A model generated the notes under the pieces. It was not told the DNA's origin. It saw only the letters and a program-made list of their open reading frames with translations, and made no database searches. A stretch of 10,965 nt of DNA from contig JAENWO010000049.1 of NCBI GenBank assembly GCA_016649925.1, positions 1-10,965 on the forward strand. Reading direction: 5' to 3'. This DNA is from Actinomycetales bacterium (GTDB lineage Bacteria; Actinomycetota; Actinomycetes; Actinomycetales; Beutenbergiaceae). Positions 7,353 through 10,965 of the stretch are shown piece after piece (positions within the stretch are counted from its first letter, which is position 1; each line of letters starts with the position of its first letter). The position numbers and the translations under genes were made by a program.

Positions 7353-7753
7353 CCGGCCGGCCGAGCGAGCACGGGCGGTACGGACCCGTCGCCCCCGGCG
7401 CGACAGAGGCGAACCCCGCCGCTGAGCAGGTCGACAAGGCTCGACGGGCGCTGGCCCACCTCGAGGCCCTCGAGCGTGACGCCCGGACGATCGTCGCCGA
7501 GGGTCGTCAGGCGTTCACCCGGATGATCAACCGTCGAGCGGCGCTCAGCGTGATCATCGACGTCTCGTCGGCGATCGAGAAGCTCCCCGCAACGTTCAAG
7601 GAGGCCAGACCGCACATCCCGTGGGAGGCCATTCGCGGCATGCGCAACATCCTGGCGCACGACTACCAGGTCGTCCGGGACGACCTGCTGTGGGAGACGC
7701 TGGTCCGGGACATCCCCGAGCTCGTCGATCAGATCACGTCCGAGTCGCAGTAG
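7349..7753 (+). CDS. HepT-like HEPN-domain toxin (DUF86 family RNase)
   Basis: The 134-residue product is a DUF86/HepT-type HEPN protein. Residues 25-60 form the first helix (VDKARRALAHLEALERDA). 'RRAALSVIIDVSSAIEKLP' (62-80) is the second conserved helix. 'IPWEAIRGMRNILAHDYQV' (90-108) holds the catalytic RX4HXY motif, with Arg99, His104 and Tyr106. Arg and His form the metal-independent ribonuclease site at the dimer interface, and Tyr is the residue AMPylated by MntA partners. The motif is intact, so the toxin is probably active when not modified. The N-terminal 25 residues are a Gly/Pro-rich extension not usual in the family; a later start cannot be excluded, but the ATGA overlap with the antitoxin stop and a GGAGG about 10 bases upstream favour this one. 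The RNA target is unknown; known HepT toxins cleave RNA such as tRNA or mRNA. Confidence 0.9.
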   Translation: MTGRPSEHGRYGPVAPGATEANPAAEQVDKARRALAHLEALERDARTIVAEGRQAFTRMINRRAALSVIIDVSSAIEKLPATFKEARPHIPWEAIRGMRNILAHDYQVVRDDLLWETLVRDIPELVDQITSESQ

Positions 7754-7773
7754 CCCCGTGGATCACGGCGATC

Positions 7774-7787
7774 GCCGAGCCCTCGGC
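7774..7787 (+). terminator. Possible hairpin after the toxin gene
   Basis: GCCGA-GCCC-TCGGC begins 21 bases after the toxin stop. It overlaps a perfect 12-bp palindrome, CGGCGATCGCCG (7766-7777). No T-run follows, so intrinsic termination is uncertain and the hairpin may be a GC-rich coincidence. Confidence 0.25.
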
Positions 7788-7884
7788 GCGGTCCACCGCG
7801 CCACCGCGCGGCCGCACGCACCGGTGGTCGCGGAGTCGTGCTCGCGCAGTGCCGCCGCGGGCGCGTACTACCGGGGATGACCTG

Positions 7885-8253
7885 AATCCGGTTCATCCTC
7901 GCCTCACTGGCGGAGGCCTCACCGGCGTCGGTGGCCCCCTGCAGGGGAACGCGCACCGCGTCGGAGGAGACGGTGGCCAGCAACGACGAAGCGGCAACTA
8001 TGCACGCCGACCAGCCCAGGCCGAGCACCGTCAACGCCCAGCGACGGCCCCGCAACGCGTCCATCGCGGCTAGCGGGACAGCGGCGACGGCCGCACGCTG
8101 CACGCTGGCCGCCTGGGCGAGCCCGGCCACGGACGTCCCGCCGCGCTCCTCCGCGAGCAGGCCGCCGACAGCGACATCCGAGGCCACACCCACACCGCTG
8201 AGCAGGTTGCTCGTGATCCGGACGCCGATCCGACGTCTTTCGAGAGAGGTCAT
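7885..8253 (-). pseudogene. Truncated, eroded MFS-transporter N-terminal remnant
   Basis: From ATG 8253 (AAGG about 9 bases upstream) the minus strand reads 'RRRIGVRITSNLLSGVGVAS', 'VAVGGLLAEE', 'AGLAQAASV' and 'AAVPLAAMDALRGRRWAL', the order and spacing of the first helices and the loop 2-3 RGRR motif of an MFS exporter. A third hydrophobic stretch (WALTVLGLGWSACIVAASSLL) follows. Then 'LQGATDAGEASASEARM' resembles the later loop 'QxxxATDxAxPxxRxR' of such proteins, with helix 4 missing or scrambled. Charged residues sit inside helices (Asp in TM1, Arg in TM2). Beyond about residue 123 the frame loses any resemblance and runs into the toxin gene. An intact transporter of this kind has about 400 residues, so over two thirds is gone. 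The flanking stretch 7754-7884 shows no gene. A short functional protein is possible but unlikely. Confidence 0.6.
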
Positions 8254-8297
8254 CGCGCCGCCTTGGAAGTCCGATCCGCCGCACAGGACAAGACAGA

Positions 8298-8317
8298 GGC
8301 CTCAGACGAACGAGGCC
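8298..8317 (-). terminator. Candidate terminator of the DUF4350-moxR-DUF58 operon
   Basis: On the minus strand GGCCTC-GTTCGTCT-GAGGCC forms a 6-bp GC-rich stem with an 8-base loop, about 30 bases after the DUF58 stop. It is followed by the T-rich tract TCTGTCTTGTCC. It lies before the MFS remnant start, so it would isolate the operon from it. The T-tract is interrupted, so strength is uncertain. Confidence 0.45.
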
Positions 8318-8346
8318 GAGCGGGGAGAGGAACATGACGCTGACGG

Positions 8347-9639
8347 CTAGAGGAGGCCGGCGGCCTTGAGCGCGAGGTAGGTGTCCGCGAGGGCCGGCGC
8401 GAGCTCCTCGGGCAACCGCTCGAGCACCTCGACTCCGGCGCGGCGCAGCCGCAGGGCCACGCTGCGGCGCTCCAGCTCCCCGCGCTCGGCGGCGGCGGCG
8501 TCGAACAGGTCCGCCGAGCTCTCCCGCGCCCGGCGCAGCGCGTCGGTGTCCGGGTCGCTCGCCGAGGCCAGGACCACCTGGTGGTCCTGCGTGAGCGCGC
8601 CCACCACCGGCAGCAGCCCCGACTCGACGGCGCTCGGCTCGAGCGAGGTGAGCAGCACCACGAGCGCTCGCTGGGAGAGGCGGTCCCGGATCACCTGCGT
8701 GACCGTGGTCCAGTCCAGCTCCACGAGGGTGGGATGCAGCGGGGCGAGGGCGTCGGCCATCGTCGCCATGATCGCCGGACCGTGCGTGCCGGTGACCCGG
8801 GCCCGCACCGCGCGGTCGATCGCCACGAGCTCCACCCGGTCCCCGGCCCGGGCCGCGAGCGCGGACAGCAGCAGCGCCGCCTCGATGTTCGCGTCCAGCC
8901 GGGGCGCGTCACCGAGCCGGGCCGCCGAGAGCCGGGACAGGTCCAGGACGATGAACACCCTCCGGTCCCGTTCCGGGCGCCACGTCCGCACCACCATCTC
9001 GGTGCGCCGTGCGGAGGCCCGCCAGTCGATCGCCCGGACGTCGTCACCGATCACGTACTCGCGCAGGGAGTCGAACTCCGTGCCGGGGCCCCGGATGTTG
9101 ACGGCGGCCCGTCCGTCCATCTCCCGCAGCCGTGCCAGGCGTGAGGGCAGGTGCCGGCGCGAGGCGAACTCCGGCAGCACCCGCAGGTGACCGGGCACGC
9201 TCAGCGAGGCCTGCCGCGCGGCCAACCCGAGCGGGCCCGCCGAGCGGATCGTCACGAGGTCCGCCGCGAGGTCGCCCCGGCGACTCGGGGTGAGCGCCGT
9301 CGTCGTCCGGCGTGTCTCCTGCGCCGGGATCGAGACCCGGTGCCGGTTCCCTCCGGTTCCCGCCGTCGGCTGCCACGCGTCCCGTACGACACCACGCAGG
9401 GTCCGCGCGGAGGTGTTCGTCAGCGTCAGCACGGACCGGGTCGACTCGCTCAGGCGCACCGAACCGGGGGACTGGCGGTCCACCTGTACCGCCCTCGGGC
9501 TCGCCGCCAGGGCGAGGTCCACGCCGACGAGCAGCACGACGAGCCCGAGCCACACCAGGACGGTGGCGGTCTCGGGCAGCAGCGCGACGGCGATCAGCCC
9601 GAGCGCCACCAGCAACACCGCGCGGCCCGTGATCGCCAT
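8347..9639 (-). CDS. DUF58 domain-containing protein (MoxR-associated)
   Basis: This is a 430-residue DUF58 protein, the usual partner of MoxR ATPases. Two hydrophobic segments lie at about 5-22 and 26-46, followed by a beta-rich region ('VRLSESTRSVLTLTNTSART' and onward) and then the DUF58 signature 'REYVIGDDVRAIDWRASARR' (193-212). A von Willebrand A-like fold follows: 'RVFIVLDLSRLSAARLG' (227-243) resembles a degenerate metal-binding DXSXS, and 'RALVVLLTSLEP' (324-335) a later strand. The N-terminus is anchored in the membrane with the rest probably cytoplasmic. ATG 9639 overlaps the MoxR stop as TGATG, so translation is coupled and needs no own ribosome-binding site. An open frame continues upstream to 10905 but there it runs antiphase through moxR and is not coding. 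Molecular function is not established; MoxR-DUF58 pairs are thought to act in chaperone-like assembly or envelope stress. Confidence 0.93.
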   Translation of the reverse strand: MAITGRAVLLVALGLIAVALLPETATVLVWLGLVVLLVGVDLALAASPRAVQVDRQSPGSVRLSESTRSVLTLTNTSARTLRGVVRDAWQPTAGTGGNRHRVSIPAQETRRTTTALTPSRRGDLAADLVTIRSAGPLGLAARQASLSVPGHLRVLPEFASRRHLPSRLARLREMDGRAAVNIRGPGTEFDSLREYVIGDDVRAIDWRASARRTEMVVRTWRPERDRRVFIVLDLSRLSAARLGDAPRLDANIEAALLLSALAARAGDRVELVAIDRAVRARVTGTHGPAIMATMADALAPLHPTLVELDWTTVTQVIRDRLSQRALVVLLTSLEPSAVESGLLPVVGALTQDHQVVLASASDPDTDALRRARESSADLFDAAAAERGELERRSVALRLRRAGVEVLERLPEELAPALADTYLALKAAGLL

Positions 9640-10751
9640 CAGCGCGGAACCGGGACCGTGCCCAGGATCCCGTCCAGGACGGTCTGGGCGCTCACACCCT
9701 CCAGCTCGGCCTCGGCGCGCAGCTGCACCCGGTGGCGCAAGGTGGGGTGCGCGAGCGACTTGACGTCGTCCGGCGTGACGAAGGTCCTCCCCGAGAGCCA
9801 TGCCCACGCCCGGGACGTGGCGAGCAGCGCCGTCGCCCCGCGTGGCGAGACGCCCAGGGAAAGGGAAGGGGACGTCCGGGTCGCCCGGCACAGGTCGACG
9901 ATGTAGCCGAGCACCTCGGGCCCCACCTGCACCTTCGCGACCTCGGCCCGCGCCGTGGCGAGGTCGCCGGCGTCCGCCACGGCCCGCACGCCGGCAGCGG
10001 CCAGGTTGCGCGGGTCGAACCCGTTCGCGTGCCGGTGGACCACCTCGATCTCCTCCACCCGGGCGGGCAGCGGCAGCACGAGCTTGAGCAGGAACCGGTC
10101 CAGCTGCGCCTCGGGCAGCGGGTACGTCCCCTCGTACTCGACCGGGTTCTGCGTCGCGATCACCATGAACGGGTCGGGCAGCGGGCGCGGCGTGCCGTCG
10201 ACGCTGACCTGCCGCTCCTCCATCGCCTCCAGCAGCGAGGCCTGCGTCTTCGGGGGCGTGCGGTTGATCTCGTCGGCGAGCATGAGGTTCGTGAAGACCG
10301 GGCCCTCGCGGAACGAGAACTCCGCGGTCCGGGCGTCGTAGACGAGCGAGCCGGTCACGTCGCCGGGCATCAGGTCCGGCGTGAACTGCACCCGTTTCAT
10401 CTCCAGGTCCAGCGACGCACCGAGCGTGCGGACGAGGAGCGTCTTCGCCACGCCCGGCACGCCCTCGACCAGCACGTGGCCGCGGCAGAGCAGTGCGATG
10501 ACCAGACCCGTCACCGCGGCGTCCTGCCCGACGACGGCCTTCGCGACCTCCGCCCGCAGGTTCGCCAGCTTCGTGCGTGACGGCGAGCTCGCCACCGCGG
10601 CGGAAGGCTCCGGCACCCCCGGCTGCTGCGGTGGGTACTGCCCGGTGGGCGCCCCCGGTGCGTACGGGCCCGCGCCGGGCGCGGTGCCGGGCTCTCCTCG
10701 GCCCTGTCCGTAGGGGTAGCTCGGGTCCTGTGGCCCGGGTGGGTAGCTCAT
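9639..10751 (-). CDS. MoxR family AAA+ ATPase
   Basis: The 370-residue product starts with about 55 low-complexity residues rich in Pro, Gly and Tyr (PSYPYGQGRGEPG; GPYAPGAPTGQYPPQQPG), followed by a standard MoxR AAA+ module. Walker A is 'GVPGVAKT' (97-104), Walker B 'LMLADEINR' (156-164), sensor 1 'IATQNP' (198-203), the arginine-finger segment 'PEAQLDRF' (213-220), and sensor 2 'GVSPRGA' (300-306). All ATPase residues are present. MoxR proteins are cytosolic hexameric chaperone-like ATPases acting on partner proteins encoded nearby. The start ATG 10751 overlaps the upstream DUF4350 stop by ATGA, and the stop overlaps the DUF58 start, so the three genes form one translationally coupled operon. 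The target is unknown. The proline-rich tail is longer than in many MoxR proteins and may bind partners or the membrane surface. Confidence 0.95.
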   Translation of the reverse strand: MSYPPGPQDPSYPYGQGRGEPGTAPGAGPYAPGAPTGQYPPQQPGVPEPSAAVASSPSRTKLANLRAEVAKAVVGQDAAVTGLVIALLCRGHVLVEGVPGVAKTLLVRTLGASLDLEMKRVQFTPDLMPGDVTGSLVYDARTAEFSFREGPVFTNLMLADEINRTPPKTQASLLEAMEERQVSVDGTPRPLPDPFMVIATQNPVEYEGTYPLPEAQLDRFLLKLVLPLPARVEEIEVVHRHANGFDPRNLAAAGVRAVADAGDLATARAEVAKVQVGPEVLGYIVDLCRATRTSPSLSLGVSPRGATALLATSRAWAWLSGRTFVTPDDVKSLAHPTLRHRVQLRAEAELEGVSAQTVLDGILGTVPVPR

Positions 10752-10965
10752 GCGCGATGAACCTCGCTTTCCATGGTGTCCAGCGCCTGGGTGAGGGCGA
10801 TGAGGGAGTCGTCGTCGTGGGGAGGTGGTCCGTACAGCAGGGAGCGCAGGGCCTCGACGGGGCGACCGGTGGCCCGCGCGAGGGCGTCCAGGACCTCCTC
10901 CTCACCGGCCGTGTTCGGCAGCCCGATCCGGCCGGCGACGCGGCTGACGGCGCCGGCGCGCAGCG
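10748..10965 (-). CDS. DUF4350 domain-containing protein, C-terminal end (partial)
   Basis: The last 71 codons of a gene entering from the right edge, ending with TGA at 10750-10748, four bases overlapping the moxR start. It reads 'LRAGAVSRVAGRIGLPNTA', 'GEEEVLDALARATGRPVEAL', 'RSLLYGPPPHDDDSLIAL' and 'TQALDTMESEVHRA'. The 'LLYGPPPHDDDSLIAL' stretch and the position directly before moxR-DUF58 match the C-terminal tail of actinobacterial DUF4350 proteins, membrane-associated proteins of unknown function usually found with a DUF4129 protein. Only the tail is visible, so the family call rests partly on context. Confidence 0.75.
   Translation of the reverse strand, partial: LRAGAVSRVAGRIGLPNTAGEEEVLDALARATGRPVEALRSLLYGPPPHDDDSLIALTQALDTMESEVHRA

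Noticed and set aside
6894..8346. An insertion sequence or integrase-borne island carrying the toxin-antitoxin module.
   Set aside because: No transposase, integrase, tRNA gene or flanking inverted or direct repeat was found in the window; acquisition by transfer is only suggested by module type and the neighbouring remnant.
8347..10905. An unbroken 852-codon minus-strand frame covering both DUF58 and the moxR region, as if a giant fusion protein.
   Set aside because: Its first 422 codons run out of phase through moxR, give Arg/Gly-rich nonsense, and only the part from ATG 9639 has DUF58 features. High GC suppresses stop codons.

Overview
The window is GC-rich throughout, with strong third-position G/C bias and long spurious antisense reading frames, as expected of an actinobacterium. 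The gene content fits too: a MoxR/DUF58/DUF4350 operon, a divergent RDD/SpoIIM-like pair, and an actinobacterial-type S-adenosylhomocysteinase of about 490 residues. A Micrococcales-like member of Actinomycetota is my best guess; I cannot name a genus.

Left end (1-1534, + strand): the DNA-binding end of a DauR/YheO-type regulator, then one base later a complete MalY/PatB-type PLP-dependent C-S lyase/aminotransferase. After an apparently gene-free 224-bp stretch comes a divergent pair of membrane-protein genes: a SpoIIM-like protein (-) and an RDD-domain protein (+). Their possible start codons collide on one CATG.

Middle (3725-6893): a repeat-bearing spacer, then nhaA and ahcY, both on the - strand and 76 bp apart. 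ahcY closes the methyl cycle by removing S-adenosylhomocysteine; NhaA exchanges Na+ for H+. Upstream of ahcY is a compact 74-bp divergent promoter region. It holds a near-perfect 16-bp palindrome, a good ahcY promoter, and a leaderless-type promoter for the opposite operon.

6894-7753 (+ strand): a two-gene toxin-antitoxin module. The antitoxin joins an Xre-type helix-turn-helix to an MNT nucleotidyltransferase (GSX10DXD). The toxin is a HepT-type HEPN ribonuclease (RX4HXY). The genes overlap by ATGA. Next to the module is a short, eroded MFS-transporter remnant on the - strand.

Right end (8347-10965, - strand): a tightly overlapped operon of DUF4350 protein (partial), MoxR AAA+ ATPase and DUF58 protein, probably ended by a hairpin near 8298-8317. 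From memory, the related mycobacterial cluster keeps MoxR, DUF58, SpoIIM-like and RDD genes together. Here nhaA, ahcY, the toxin-antitoxin module and the MFS remnant lie between the two halves.

The most interesting point is regulatory. The likely operator of the toxin-antitoxin module lies in and beside the core promoter of ahcY, an important housekeeping gene, so the antitoxin may also control methyl-cycle flux. No wholly unknown multi-gene system is evident.
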